Positions 35,011 through 43,759 of a stretch of DNA of 64,000 nucleotides are shown one piece after another. Source of the DNA: Halalkalicoccus tibetensis (GTDB lineage: Archaea; Halobacteriota; Halobacteria; Halobacteriales; Halalkalicoccaceae); assembly GCF_037996645.1 (NCBI RefSeq), contig NZ_JBBMXV010000003.1:248001-312000 (forward strand). Reading direction: 5' to 3'. A program made the translations under genes and the position numbers. The notes beneath the pieces are model-generated. The model worked only from the letters and a program-made list of their open reading frames with translations. It was not told the origin of the DNA and made no database searches. Position 1 is the first letter of the stretch. Every line of letters starts with the position of its first letter.

Positions 35011-35744
35011 CGCTCCAGCAGCTGCTGTTCGCCCTCGCTGCGCAGCTCTTCTGCCTCCTCGGCCAGCTCCTCGGCCTGTTCGTCCTCCCCGAGTTCCTCG
35101 TGGGCGCGGGCCTTCTCCTCGAGCAGGTCGGCGTTCCTGAGCCCCAGGCGCATCGCGTTGTCGAAGCAGTTGACCGCCTCCTCGGCGAGCCCGCGCTCGA
35201 GCAGGAAGAAGCCGCGGTTGTACCAGGCGTGGGGGAAGCGGTTGTCGATCTCGACGGCGCGCTCGGCGTGTTCGAGCGCCTGCTCGGTCTTGCCGGTCTC
35301 CCAGAGCGCGTACGCGAGGTTGGTCTCGGCGACCGCGGCGTGCTCGGAGTCCTCGTCGATCCGCAGCGCCTCCCGATAGGCGCCGATCGCCTCGTCGTAC
35401 TCCTCCGTCTCGGCGTGGGCGACGCCCTTGTTCGCCCAGGCCTCCTGGGCCTGGGACGAGTCCTCGTCGGCGAAGCGCGCCGCGCGCTCGAAGGTCGTCG
35501 TCGCCTGCTCGTGGCGGTTGATCTCCATGTAGTTGAGCCCGACGTCGATCAACGCGTCGACGTCGATGTCGTCCCGGTCGACGTTGTGCTCGTCGAGCAG
35601 GTCGGTCAGCACCCGCGAGTCGACGGGATCGACCTTCTCGGGGTCGACCTTGAGCTCCGGGGGCTCGAGGTCGAACTCCCCGTAGGCGTCGTCGAACCCC
35701 TGACCCTCGGAGAAACGGTGGTCTCGGTCCTCTTGATCGGTCAT
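35007..35744 (-). CDS. Tetratricopeptide-repeat protein
   Basis: A 245-residue very acidic soluble protein with at least four TPR units, e.g. EAWANKGVAHAETEEYDEAIGAYREAL, HAAVAETNLAYALWETGKTEQALEHAERAV and AWYNRGFFLLERGLAEEAVNCFDNAM split at short turns. It should act as a protein-protein scaffold. It forms a two-gene unit with the DUF424 gene. The region upstream of its start contains strong hairpins. Confidence 0.85.
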   Translation of the reverse strand: MTDQEDRDHRFSEGQGFDDAYGEFDLEPPELKVDPEKVDPVDSRVLTDLLDEHNVDRDDIDVDALIDVGLNYMEINRHEQATTTFERAARFADEDSSQAQEAWANKGVAHAETEEYDEAIGAYREALRIDEDSEHAAVAETNLAYALWETGKTEQALEHAERAVEIDNRFPHAWYNRGFFLLERGLAEEAVNCFDNAMRLGLRNADLLEEKARAHEELGEDEQAEELAEEAEELRSEGEQQLLER

Positions 35745-35792
35745 GGACGGGGTAGGCGGGGGCGCGGGGTAAGGCTTACGTCGAAAGCCCTC

Positions 35793-35958
35793 GCGGCTGC
35801 TTGGCAGCAGCCGCTCGCCCTTTTCATTTCCAGCCAGGTACCGCCTAGTCGCGGTGCGCGATTGCGCACCGCTCTCGGGGACGCCAGCCCTCCCCCGTCC
35901 TTCTCGTGCGGGCGGCGAAGAGTGCCGCCCGCACTCGAACCGGCCGCCGCACCGCGAC
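35793..35958. promoter_or_regulatory. Highly structured intergenic region with competing stems
   Basis: The 262-base gap between the TPR gene and thpR holds three perfect hairpins: 35793-35814 (9 bp, 4-base loop, followed by CCCTTTT), 35851-35872 (GCGGTGCGC / GCGCACCGC) and 35906-35934 (11 bp, 7-base loop). In addition 35848-35858 is an exact 11-base complement of 35948-35958, enclosing the third hairpin. That pairing excludes the second hairpin. No protein gene is seen here. Confidence 0.6.
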
Positions 35959-36006
35959 AGTCCCGCCCACCCACACCGATTAGTCGATCACCGTCCAATC
36001 CCCATC

Positions 36007-36561
36007 ATGCGCCTGTTCGTCAGCATCGACCTCCCCGACGAGTTCGCAGAACCGATAGCCGACATCCAGGAGGAGCTCTCGGAAGCCGAGGGGATCCGCC
36101 CCACAGACCCCACCCAGACCCACGTCACGCTGAAGTTCCTCGGCGAGGTCGAGGAGGGCCGCGTCCCCGAACTCGAGGAGGCCCTCGAGACCGCCGTCGC
36201 CGAATCGGACGTCTCGCCCTTCGAGGCCGAATACGGCGGGCTGGGGGTCTTCCCCTCGCTGGAGTACATCAGCGTCGTCTGGCTCGGGGTTCGCGAGGGA
36301 GGCGAGGCGATGGCCCGACTCCACGAGGCGATCGAGCGCGAGACGGTCGATATGGGGTTCGACCCGGAGGATCACGAGTTCACGTCCCACGCGACGGTCG
36401 CGCGGATGGACCACGCCGGCGGCAAGGAACACGTCCAACGGCTCGTTCGCGAGCGCGATCCGACCGTGGGTCGAGCGGAGGTCGGGGAGATCCGCCTGAC
36501 GGAAAGCGAACTCGCCTCCGACGGCCCCGTCTACTCGACCGTCGCGTCGATCCCGCTCTGA
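36007..36561 (+). CDS. thpR: RNA 2',3'-cyclic phosphodiesterase (2H family)
   Basis: A 184-residue member of the LigT/ThpR 2H phosphoesterase family. The two catalytic motifs are HVTLKFLG near residue 40 and SHATVARM near residue 125. Archaeal members hydrolyse 2',3'-cyclic phosphate RNA ends and some ligate tRNA halves in vitro. An intron-containing tRNA-Arg lies elsewhere in this window, but there is no direct link. Confidence 0.93.
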   Translation: MRLFVSIDLPDEFAEPIADIQEELSEAEGIRPTDPTQTHVTLKFLGEVEEGRVPELEEALETAVAESDVSPFEAEYGGLGVFPSLEYISVVWLGVREGGEAMARLHEAIERETVDMGFDPEDHEFTSHATVARMDHAGGKEHVQRLVRERDPTVGRAEVGEIRLTESELASDGPVYSTVASIPL

Positions 36562-36640
36562 TCCGTTCGGGCTCGCTGGGTGGCTATATTCATTCCGTTG
36601 ATGTGATAGTTTTATTATGTTTAGGATGCTATACGTCGCT

Positions 36641-36937
36641 ATGGTACGATGCGACCGCTGTGAAGCGTACGTTTCGCGGGACTACGCCCGCGTGTTCGGT
36701 GACAACCAGGACGCCGTCACGAGCTGCCCGAACTGCCGGGCCGGCTGGGACGAAGGCTCCGAATCGACCGATCAGGGCTCCGAGCGCAAACTGAGCTTCC
36801 GGATGAGCGAGTTCGACTCCGAGGAGCACGCGGTCGAGACCGACGACGCGAGCCCCGCCGGGGATCCGTCGGCCTCCGAGGGCGAGGACGACGGCCCGTT
36901 CGGCCGCGTCGGCCGGGCGGTATCCGGCCTGTTCTGA
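36641..36937 (+). CDS. Zinc-ribbon protein with acidic tail
   Basis: A 98-residue protein. The first ~35 residues have CDRCEAYVSRDYARVF ... TSCPNCRAGW, a C-x2-C pair at each end, expected to form a small zinc ribbon (similar haloarchaeal N-terminal domains exist, possibly DUF7563). The rest is acidic and low-complexity, ending in GPFGRVGRAVSGLF. AT-rich TTTTATTATG at about 36610-36619 provides a TATA box. The ATG at 36641 is chosen. Confidence 0.7.
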   Translation: MVRCDRCEAYVSRDYARVFGDNQDAVTSCPNCRAGWDEGSESTDQGSERKLSFRMSEFDSEEHAVETDDASPAGDPSASEGEDDGPFGRVGRAVSGLF

Positions 36938-36985
36938 GCGCGAAGGGACAGGATTTTATGCGCCGGCGGGGTAACAGCGGGTACT

Positions 36986-37138
36986 ATGGGCAAGAAATCG
37001 AAGGCGAAGAAGAAACGGCTGGCGAAGCTCGACCGCCAGAACTCGCGCATCCCCGCGTGGGTGATGCTCAAGACCGACCGCAACGTGACGCGAAACCCCC
37101 AGCGGCGAAACTGGCGCCGTAGCGACACCGACGAATAA
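36986..37138 (+). CDS. rpl39e: Large ribosomal subunit protein eL39
   Basis: A 50-residue basic protein, [19 protein letters not shown] continuing to [11 protein letters not shown]. Fifty residues is the normal archaeal length and the [10 protein letters not shown] core is diagnostic. It lines the peptide exit tunnel. It is the first gene of the rpl39e-rpl31e-eif6 operon, and its TAA overlaps the next ATG by one base. Confidence 0.97.
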   Translation: MGKKSKAKKKRLAKLDRQNSRIPAWVMLKTDRNVTRNPQRRNWRRSDTDE

Positions 37139-37416
37139 TGAGCGCCAGCGACTTCGAGGAGCGGGTTGTCACGGTGCCGCTGCGCGACGCGAAGGCCCAG
37201 GCCAGCCACGAACGCGCCGGCAAGGCCATGAAGATCGTCCGCGAGCACCTCGCGCAACACTTCTCGGTCGAGGAGGAGGCGATCCGTCTGGATCCCTCGA
37301 TCAACGAGGCCGTCTGGGAGCAGGGGCGGCGTAACCCGCCGAGCAAGCTCCGCGTGCGTGCGGCCCGCTTCACCGAGGACGGCGAGGCGCTCGTCGAGGC
37401 CGAGCTCGCGCGATAG
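37138..37416 (+). CDS. rpl31e: Large ribosomal subunit protein eL31
   Basis: A 92-residue protein ([21 protein letters not shown], then [15 protein letters not shown] and [12 protein letters not shown]), the archaeal/eukaryotic L31e. It lies near the tunnel exit. The stop TAG shares its last base with the GTG start of aIF6. Confidence 0.97.
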   Translation: MSASDFEERVVTVPLRDAKAQASHERAGKAMKIVREHLAQHFSVEEEAIRLDPSINEAVWEQGRRNPPSKLRVRAARFTEDGEALVEAELAR

Positions 37417-38081
37417 TGCTTCGCACCGCCTTTTTCGGCTCGTCGTCGGTCGGCGTCTTCGCCCGCGCGACCGACGACGCGCTCCTCGTGCGCAACGACG
37501 TCGAGGACGATCTGCGCGAGGAGTTCGAGGAGGAGCTCGGGGTCCCGTCGGTCGCGACGACCATCGGCGGCGCCAGTACCGTCGGGGCGCTATCGGTGGG
37601 CAACTCGAAGGGGCTGCTGGTCAGCAGCCGGATCACCGACGCCGAACGCGAGGCGATCGGGACGGTGAGCGACCTGCCGATCACCGAGCTCCCCGGGCGG
37701 ATCAACGCCGCGGGCAACGTCGTGCTCGCCAACGACAACGGCGCGTACGTCCACCCGGACCTCCCGCGGGAGGCCGTACAGGCGGTACAGGACGGACTCG
37801 ACGTTCCCGTCGAACGCGGCGAGCTCGCCGGTCTCCGCACCGTCGGGACGGCCGCGGTGGCGACGGACGACGGCGTGCTCTGTCACCCGAAGGCCACCGA
37901 CGGGGAGCTCGACTTCCTCGAGGAGCATCTCGGCGTCTACGCCGACATCGGGACGATCAACTACGGCGGGCCGCTCGTGGGGTCGGGGCTGGTCGCGAAC
38001 GCCTCGGGCTACGTCGCCGGTCGGGACACCACGGGCCCCGAGCTCGGGCGGATCGAGGACGCGCTGGGCTATCTCGACTAG
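37416..38081 (+). CDS. eif6: Translation initiation factor aIF6
   Basis: A 221-residue protein made of five repeated ~45-residue units (pentein fold), including [33 protein letters not shown] and [16 protein letters not shown]. It binds the 50S subunit and blocks premature joining. The start is GTG at 37416, overlapping the eL31 stop. In other haloarchaea I expect a ribosomal LX/L18a-type gene between eif6 and pfdA; it is not here. Confidence 0.96.
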   Translation: MLRTAFFGSSSVGVFARATDDALLVRNDVEDDLREEFEEELGVPSVATTIGGASTVGALSVGNSKGLLVSSRITDAEREAIGTVSDLPITELPGRINAAGNVVLANDNGAYVHPDLPREAVQAVQDGLDVPVERGELAGLRTVGTAAVATDDGVLCHPKATDGELDFLEEHLGVYADIGTINYGGPLVGSGLVANASGYVAGRDTTGPELGRIEDALGYLD

Positions 38082-38116
38082 GAAGATACTTCCGACTCGC
38101 GGGCCCAGTCATAGGC

Positions 38117-38155
38117 ATGACGTTCGTTTCTCACAACACGGTGATCGCGCGATGA
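38117..38155 (+). CDS. 12-codon ORF overlapping the prefoldin start
   Basis: ATG at 38117 encodes MTFVSHNTVIAR and stops at TGA 38153-38155, overlapping the pfdA ATG at 38152 (ATGA). It occupies the 70-base gap between eif6 and pfdA. It may be coincidental or may couple pfdA translation to the operon. Confidence 0.3.
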   Translation: MTFVSHNTVIAR

Positions 38156-38610
38156 GCATGGGTGGCGGCAACCCCGAACTGCAGCAGCTCTCCGAACAGC
38201 TCCAGGAGCTCGACGCCCAGCAGGAGTCGCTCGAGGCCGAGATCGAGGAGCTACAGGACGAACAGACGGAGATCACCGACGCGGTCGACGCCCTCGAGTC
38301 CCTCGAGACGGGCTCGACGGTGCAGGTCCCCGTCGGCGGCGGCGCGTACGTCCGCGCGACGGTCGACGACATCGACGAGGTCGTCGTCGACGTCGGCGGC
38401 GGCTTCGCCGCCGAGCAGGAACAGGAGGACGCGACCGATACCCTCCAGGAGAAGCGCAACCGGCTCTCCGAGCGGATCGACGAGGTCGAGGCCGAGATGG
38501 ACGAGGTCGAATCCGAGATGGACGAGGTCGAGCAGCGCGCCCAACAGGTCCAGCAGCAGGCCCAACAGCAGGCGATGCAGCAGATGCAGCAGCAACAGAA
38601 CGACGAGTAG
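38152..38610 (+). CDS. pfdA: Prefoldin subunit alpha
   Basis: A 152-residue coiled-coil chaperone subunit. Helix 1 (LQQLSEQLQELDAQQESLEAE), the central beta hairpin (GSTVQVPVGGGAYVRATV) and the C-terminal helix are clear. The last 25 residues are Gln/Met-rich (QQQAQQQAMQQMQQQQ), longer than minimal archaeal homologues. Prefoldin hands unfolded proteins to the thermosome. ftsY follows after four bases. Confidence 0.95.
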   Translation: MSMGGGNPELQQLSEQLQELDAQQESLEAEIEELQDEQTEITDAVDALESLETGSTVQVPVGGGAYVRATVDDIDEVVVDVGGGFAAEQEQEDATDTLQEKRNRLSERIDEVEAEMDEVESEMDEVEQRAQQVQQQAQQQAMQQMQQQQNDE

Positions 38611-38614
38611 ATAG

Positions 38615-39850
38615 ATGTTCGACGGGCTGAAGGAGAAGATCGGTCGCTTCCGCGACGACGTCGAGGAGGAAGCCGAGGAGGATGAGGTCGCCGACAGCGC
38701 CGAGTCCGAGGATCGTCCCGAGGGGGCGACCGCCGAAGCAGGCGCCGCGACCGAGCCCGACACGTCGGCGTCCGCCGAGGCGGCCCCCGACGCCGAACCC
38801 GAACCGGCGGGATCGGGCGAGCCCGTCGAGCCCGAGCCGACGGCCGAACGCGACGGGGCGGCCGAACCGGCCGCCGAGCCCGTGGACGACGCGGAGCCGA
38901 GCACCGATTCCGATCCGGAACCGGAGTCCGAACCCGAGCCGGACGCGTCGGAGGGGAACTCCTCGAGCGGATTCATGCACCGGGCGCGTTCGCTCGCGAC
39001 CGGCCAGATCGTCATCGACCCGGAGGTCATCGAGGAGCCCCTCGACGACCTGGAGTTCGCGCTGCTCGAGAGCGACGTCGAGTTCAGCGTCGCCCAGGAG
39101 ATCGTCTCGAACCTCCGCGACGACCTCGAGAACGCGACCCGCGGGATGACCCAGACGGTCGAGGAACGGGTCGACCAGGCGCTCCGGGAGGCGCTTCTGG
39201 ACGTGATCAGCGTCGGCCAGTTCGACTTCGAGCAGCGCATCGCCGAGGCCGAGAAGCCCGTCACGATCATCTTCACCGGCGTCAACGGCGTCGGCAAGAC
39301 CACCTCGATCGCGAAGCTCTCGCGGTATCTCGAGGAGCGGGGCTACTCGACGGTGATGGCCAACGGCGACACCTACCGTGCGGGCGCCAACGAGCAGATC
39401 CGCGAGCACGCCGAGAACCTCGATACGAAGCTCATCTCCCACGAGCAGGGCGGCGATCCCGCGGCGGTGATCTACGACGCCGTCGAGTACGCCGAGGCCC
39501 ACGACATCGACGTGGTGCTCGGCGATACCGCCGGACGCCTGCACACCAACGAGGGGCTGATGGACCAACTGGAGAAGATCGAGCGCGTCGTCGGCCCGGA
39601 CATGACGCTGTTTACCGACGAGGCCGTCGCCGGCCAGGACGCCGTCCAGCGCGCGAAGAAGTTCAACGCAACCGCCGAGATCGACGGCGCGATCCTCACG
39701 AAGGCCGACGCCGACGCCAACGGCGGCGCGGCGATCTCGATCGCGTACGTGACCGGCAAGCCGATCCTCTTTCTGGGGACCGGACAGGGGTACGACGACG
39801 TCGAACGGTTCGATCCCGAGTGGCTGGCCGACCAGCTGGTCGGCGAATGA
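38615..39850 (+). CDS. ftsY: Signal recognition particle receptor FtsY
   Basis: A 411-residue SRP GTPase. Residues ~10-115 are an extremely acidic, Pro/Ala-rich A domain that probably contacts the membrane. The NG domain follows: GVNGVGKTTSIAKL (G1), GDTYRAGANEQI, DTAGRLHTNEGL (G3) and TKADADANGGAAIS. It docks SRP-ribosome complexes at the membrane. In this genome it is separated from srp54 by about 7 kb of envelope genes. Confidence 0.96.
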   Translation: MFDGLKEKIGRFRDDVEEEAEEDEVADSAESEDRPEGATAEAGAATEPDTSASAEAAPDAEPEPAGSGEPVEPEPTAERDGAAEPAAEPVDDAEPSTDSDPEPESEPEPDASEGNSSSGFMHRARSLATGQIVIDPEVIEEPLDDLEFALLESDVEFSVAQEIVSNLRDDLENATRGMTQTVEERVDQALREALLDVISVGQFDFEQRIAEAEKPVTIIFTGVNGVGKTTSIAKLSRYLEERGYSTVMANGDTYRAGANEQIREHAENLDTKLISHEQGGDPAAVIYDAVEYAEAHDIDVVLGDTAGRLHTNEGLMDQLEKIERVVGPDMTLFTDEAVAGQDAVQRAKKFNATAEIDGAILTKADADANGGAAISIAYVTGKPILFLGTGQGYDDVERFDPEWLADQLVGE

Positions 39851-39936
39851 GCGTTCCGATCCCGATCGTTCACGGACGTTTACATGACGGATCCGTAACG
39901 CAATGCCTACGGCAGGGGTCACTGTAGCTACCGTCG

Positions 39937-41469
39937 ATGGGCGATGACGACGACGAACCGTTCCGGAAGCTGTTCACCGGCGGCAGCATCGTCTTCGTCG
40001 GCGAGATGTTCGGGCTGGCGATCTCCTTTCTCTCGACGCTCGTCATCGGCCGCCTGCTCGGGCCCGACGGCTACGGCGCGATCGCGCTCGGTTCCGCGGC
40101 CCTCGCGACCGCCTCGACGCTCGTTCTGCTCGGGATGCACACCGGTGTCGGGCGGTTCCTCCCGCGCTACGACGACCCGGCACGACGCCGCGGCGTCCTC
40201 GTCTCGGCCTTCCAGCTGGTCCTCCCGCTGTCGCTGCTCGCGGGCGGGGGACTGATCGTCTTCGCCGAGCCGATCGCCGCGAGCGTCTTCAGCGACGAGG
40301 GCGTCGCGCCCGTCCTTCGGGTGTTCGGGCTCGCGATGCCGTTCGCCTCCGTCGAGAAGCTCGCGGTCGGCGGGATCCAGGGGACGAAACGCTCGACGCC
40401 GAAGGTGTTCGTCGAGAACGTCACCGCCCACATCACCCGGCTGGTCCTCGCGGTGATAATCCTCGCGCTGGGCTTCGACGCCGCCGGCGTCGCCTGGGCG
40501 TACGTCCTCGGTCACGCCGCCGCCGCGATGCTCGGGATGTACTACCTCTACCGGTATACGTCGCTGTTCACGCGGACCGAGGCCACGCCGATGCACCGCG
40601 AGCTGCTCGCCTTTTCGGCGCCGCTGATCGTTTCCTCGATCATGGTGAAGATCCTCGCCGACATCGACACGTTCCTGCTGGGCTATTTCGTCTCGACGGC
40701 CGACGTCGGGATCTACAACGTGCTCTACCCGCTGGCGACGATGCTGACGGCCGTGCTCGCGTCCTTCGGCTTCCTATTCGTTCCGATCCTCTCGGAGCTC
40801 CACGCCGAGGGCGACGTCGCGGAGATGAAGCACATGTACCAGCTGGTCACCAAGTGGATCTTCATGGTCTCGCTGCCGATCGTCCTCGTGATCGCGCTGT
40901 TCCCCGAACTGCTGCTTCGCTACACCTACGGCCCCGACTACGTGGAGGGGGCGTTCGCGCTCTCGATCCTCGCCGTCGGTTTCTTCATCCACGCGGTCGC
41001 CGGCCCCAACTACAAGACGCTGACCGCGATGGGCAACACCCGGCTGATCATGTACGACAACATCGGAGCCGCGGCGCTCAACGTCGCGCTCAACGTCGTT
41101 CTGATCCCGCGGTACTCCTATCTCGGCGCGTCGGTCGCGACCGTGATCTCCTACTTCCTGCTCAACGTCGCCTACTCGACCCAGCTCTACACCCGCACCG
41201 GGATCCACCCCTTCGGCGCGTCGCTGTTCAAGCCCGCGACGATCGCGGTCGCCTCGATCGGGACCGTCTACCTCGTCGTCACCTCGCTGGTGACGGTGAC
41301 GGTCTTCGTGTTCGTCCCGCTGTTCGCGCTGTTCCTCGCGATCCACGCCGTCGTCACGCTCCGTTTCGGCGGGATCGAACGCGAGGAGGTGCTGCTCCTG
41401 CTCGACCTCGAGGAACGTCTGGGCGTCGACCTCGGTCCGGCGAAGGCCGTCGCGAAACGTCTGCTCTGA
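39937..41469 (+). CDS. Flippase / polysaccharide biosynthesis membrane protein (Wzx/MATE-like)
   Basis: A 510-residue protein with 12-14 hydrophobic helices. The N-terminus FTGGSIVFVGEMFGLAIS followed by IGRLLGPDGYGAIALG is typical of archaeal RfbX/Wzx-type flippases. It should flip lipid-linked oligosaccharides to the outside for S-layer glycosylation or polysaccharide synthesis. It leads a group of envelope genes on this strand. The C-terminal segment (ILLLLDLEERL-like) is cytoplasmic. Confidence 0.9.
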   Translation: MGDDDDEPFRKLFTGGSIVFVGEMFGLAISFLSTLVIGRLLGPDGYGAIALGSAALATASTLVLLGMHTGVGRFLPRYDDPARRRGVLVSAFQLVLPLSLLAGGGLIVFAEPIAASVFSDEGVAPVLRVFGLAMPFASVEKLAVGGIQGTKRSTPKVFVENVTAHITRLVLAVIILALGFDAAGVAWAYVLGHAAAAMLGMYYLYRYTSLFTRTEATPMHRELLAFSAPLIVSSIMVKILADIDTFLLGYFVSTADVGIYNVLYPLATMLTAVLASFGFLFVPILSELHAEGDVAEMKHMYQLVTKWIFMVSLPIVLVIALFPELLLRYTYGPDYVEGAFALSILAVGFFIHAVAGPNYKTLTAMGNTRLIMYDNIGAAALNVALNVVLIPRYSYLGASVATVISYFLLNVAYSTQLYTRTGIHPFGASLFKPATIAVASIGTVYLVVTSLVTVTVFVFVPLFALFLAIHAVVTLRFGGIEREEVLLLLDLEERLGVDLGPAKAVAKRLL

Positions 41470-41559
41470 TCCCGCCGCTCACCTCCCTTCGGCGGGGAAC
41501 CTGCTTATTTGCGTACTTGTTTACACAAGACTTATTATTAATCTGTAGACCTAGGAAAT

Positions 41560-43545
41560 ATGCAACGTCACGGATCCACCGGCGGCTCGATGGGGCGACG
41601 GACGTATCTCACCCTCGGACTGGCCGCTGTCGCGGGGGCGTCGGTCGCCCCCACGCCGACCCGGGCCCAGGCCGACGACGATCCCGCCCCGACCGACACC
41701 GAGATCGGCGGCGGCGAGGAGTACGACCGCCACGTCAGCCCCGACGACGCCGACGTCGTCGTCTCGACTGCCGAGGAGCTGGAGGCCGCCCTCGCGGGCG
41801 GTGACGTGACGATCTACGTCGAGGACGACGCGACGATCGACCTCAGCGCCCGCCGGATCACGATCCCTGGCGGCGTGACGCTCGCCAGCGGCCGGGGCCG
41901 GGACGGCTCGCCGGGCGCGCTGATCACCGCCGATCGGCGTGCCTCGCGGCTCTTCCAGGTCTACGAGGACGACGTGCGGATCACCGGCCTGCGGTTCCGG
42001 GGTCATCGGGTCGGCTACCACGACCCCGACGGATACGTCTGGGACGACGCCTCGCTCGCGATCCGCGCGTACGGCGACTGCGAGGTCGACAACTGCGAGC
42101 TCTACGGCTGGACCCACGCCGGCGTCGGGATCGGCCAGCACGGCTCGGACCCGGTCGACAGCGCCGCCCACGTCCATCACTGCTCCTTTCACGACAACAT
42201 GATGGAGGGGCTCGGCTACGGCGTCGTCGTTTACCGGGGCGACCCGCTGATCGAGTACAACTACTTCGATCGCAACCGCCACAGCATCGCCGGCGGCGGT
42301 CAGGAGGGCTGTAGCTACGAAGCCCGGTACAACATCCAGGGGCCGACGAACCTCCTGTTCGGCTTCGAGATGCACAGCCCCGGCGGCGAGCGGATCGACG
42401 TCCACCACAACACCTTCGAGCTGGTCGAGCGACGCGACGGGCAGGCGACCCCGGCGGTCGCGATCCGCGGCGTGCCGAGCGAGGGCGCACGCGTCGCGAA
42501 CAACTGGTTCCACAACCCGACCGACCCCGGCGACGACCGATATCTCGGGGACGCGCCGGTCGTCCAGTACGGCGGCGACGTCTCCGGGGACGGCTGGAAC
42601 GACGTGGCGCTCTCGAACAACCACTACGGCCCCGACGAGCCCGAGGCGGGGATCGGCCACCCGCGAGGGGAGGTCGAGACCGCCCAGCTCCGGGTTTACG
42701 TCCGCGAGGCCGAGGACGACGAGTACGTCGAGGGCGTGACCGTCTCGATCGAGCCCCACGAGGGAACGCCAATGGACGGCTACGACGGTCCTTATACTGC
42801 CGAGACCGTCGAGGGCGAGGAGTACTTCGGGACGTACGCCCTCTTCGAGGAGCTCCCGGTCGGCAGCTACGACCTCCGAGCGACCCATCCGGATTACGAG
42901 GTGGGCGTCTACGAGGACCTCGAGCTCGATGTCTCGGGTCGCCAGCCGCCGATCGTCCTCGAACCTCGCGAGGGCCGCACGCTGACGATCGCGGACCGGG
43001 GCGAGCCGGCCAACTACACGTTCAGCGTGACGGGAGCGGTCGAGCCGGCCGATGGCGGGGATGACGAGGGCGACTACGAGATCGACGGATCGACCGTGGT
43101 CGGCCGCCTCGAGGACGCCACCGACTCGTTCGTCTACACCGGCGAGATCGATCTCCTCGACGCCGACGCGCCGGTCGAGGTGCTCCTCGAGGGTGAGCGG
43201 GCCGAGGTCGAACCGGAGCCGGAGCCCAGCCCCGACCCCGACCCGGAGGACCCCGAACTCGACGGGCCGGTGATCACGCTCGAGGGCGGCAGCGAGACCG
43301 ACCCGACCCACTACATCATCGAGACCGGCCTGGGTCTCGAGTACGCCGACGTCGAGGGGGCGACCGTCGACCCCGGGGACGGCATCGTCGGAACGATGGC
43401 CGCAGGCTCCCTCCGGGGGGGCCGCGACGCCTACCGCATCCCGGCCGGCGACACGATCACCGGGTTCATCGCGCTCGGCGACGTCACCGTCTCGATCGAC
43501 GGGGCGGAGCTCGACGACGACGAGGTCGTCACGTACGACGACTGA
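41560..43545 (+). CDS. Tat-exported right-handed beta-helix protein with repeated C-terminal modules
   Basis: A 661-residue precursor. The signal GRRTYLTLGLAAVAGAS is twin-arginine. Residues ~60-370 form a parallel beta-helix of the pectate-lyase-like/NosD type (GVTLASGRGRDGSPGALIT, DNCELYGWTHAGVGIGQHG, HHCSFHDNMMEG). A carboxypeptidase-regulatory-like domain follows at ~385-470. Two copies of a ~90-residue haloarchaeal module end the protein (ANYTFSVTGAVE and HYIIETGLGLEYADVEGA), separated by a Pro/Glu/Asp linker. It is likely a cell-surface or secreted polysaccharide-binding or -cleaving protein. Confidence 0.85.
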   Translation: MQRHGSTGGSMGRRTYLTLGLAAVAGASVAPTPTRAQADDDPAPTDTEIGGGEEYDRHVSPDDADVVVSTAEELEAALAGGDVTIYVEDDATIDLSARRITIPGGVTLASGRGRDGSPGALITADRRASRLFQVYEDDVRITGLRFRGHRVGYHDPDGYVWDDASLAIRAYGDCEVDNCELYGWTHAGVGIGQHGSDPVDSAAHVHHCSFHDNMMEGLGYGVVVYRGDPLIEYNYFDRNRHSIAGGGQEGCSYEARYNIQGPTNLLFGFEMHSPGGERIDVHHNTFELVERRDGQATPAVAIRGVPSEGARVANNWFHNPTDPGDDRYLGDAPVVQYGGDVSGDGWNDVALSNNHYGPDEPEAGIGHPRGEVETAQLRVYVREAEDDEYVEGVTVSIEPHEGTPMDGYDGPYTAETVEGEEYFGTYALFEELPVGSYDLRATHPDYEVGVYEDLELDVSGRQPPIVLEPREGRTLTIADRGEPANYTFSVTGAVEPADGGDDEGDYEIDGSTVVGRLEDATDSFVYTGEIDLLDADAPVEVLLEGERAEVEPEPEPSPDPDPEDPELDGPVITLEGGSETDPTHYIIETGLGLEYADVEGATVDPGDGIVGTMAAGSLRGGRDAYRIPAGDTITGFIALGDVTVSIDGAELDDDEVVTYDD

Positions 43546-43759
43546 CCGTTAGTCGCCCCTTATCCGCCGCCGTCCCCCGATCGTGGGGCTCTTCGGAACG
43601 GTACCGTTTCGCCCGGGCGACCTTCCTGTCCCGTTCTACCACGCCGCCCCGTTAGCACCGACATAACAAACCCGGTGGGGAGCGGACGTGGGAGCGATGG
43701 GGCAGGGAGGGGGACCGGGGCACCGGCAGGTAGGGCTCGCGACCGAGGGGGACCGATAG
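43546..43759. other. Intergenic region before the polytopic membrane-protein gene
   Basis: A 214-base GC-rich gap. ACATAACAAAC at about 43661-43671 is the only AT-rich patch and may serve as promoter for the following gene. No RNA gene or small ORF is convincing. Confidence 0.35.

Noticed and set aside
38580-39303. Reverse-strand ORF rich in Ser/Gly opposite ftsY
   Set aside because: It is the complement of the repetitive acidic A domain of FtsY and has no independent signal.
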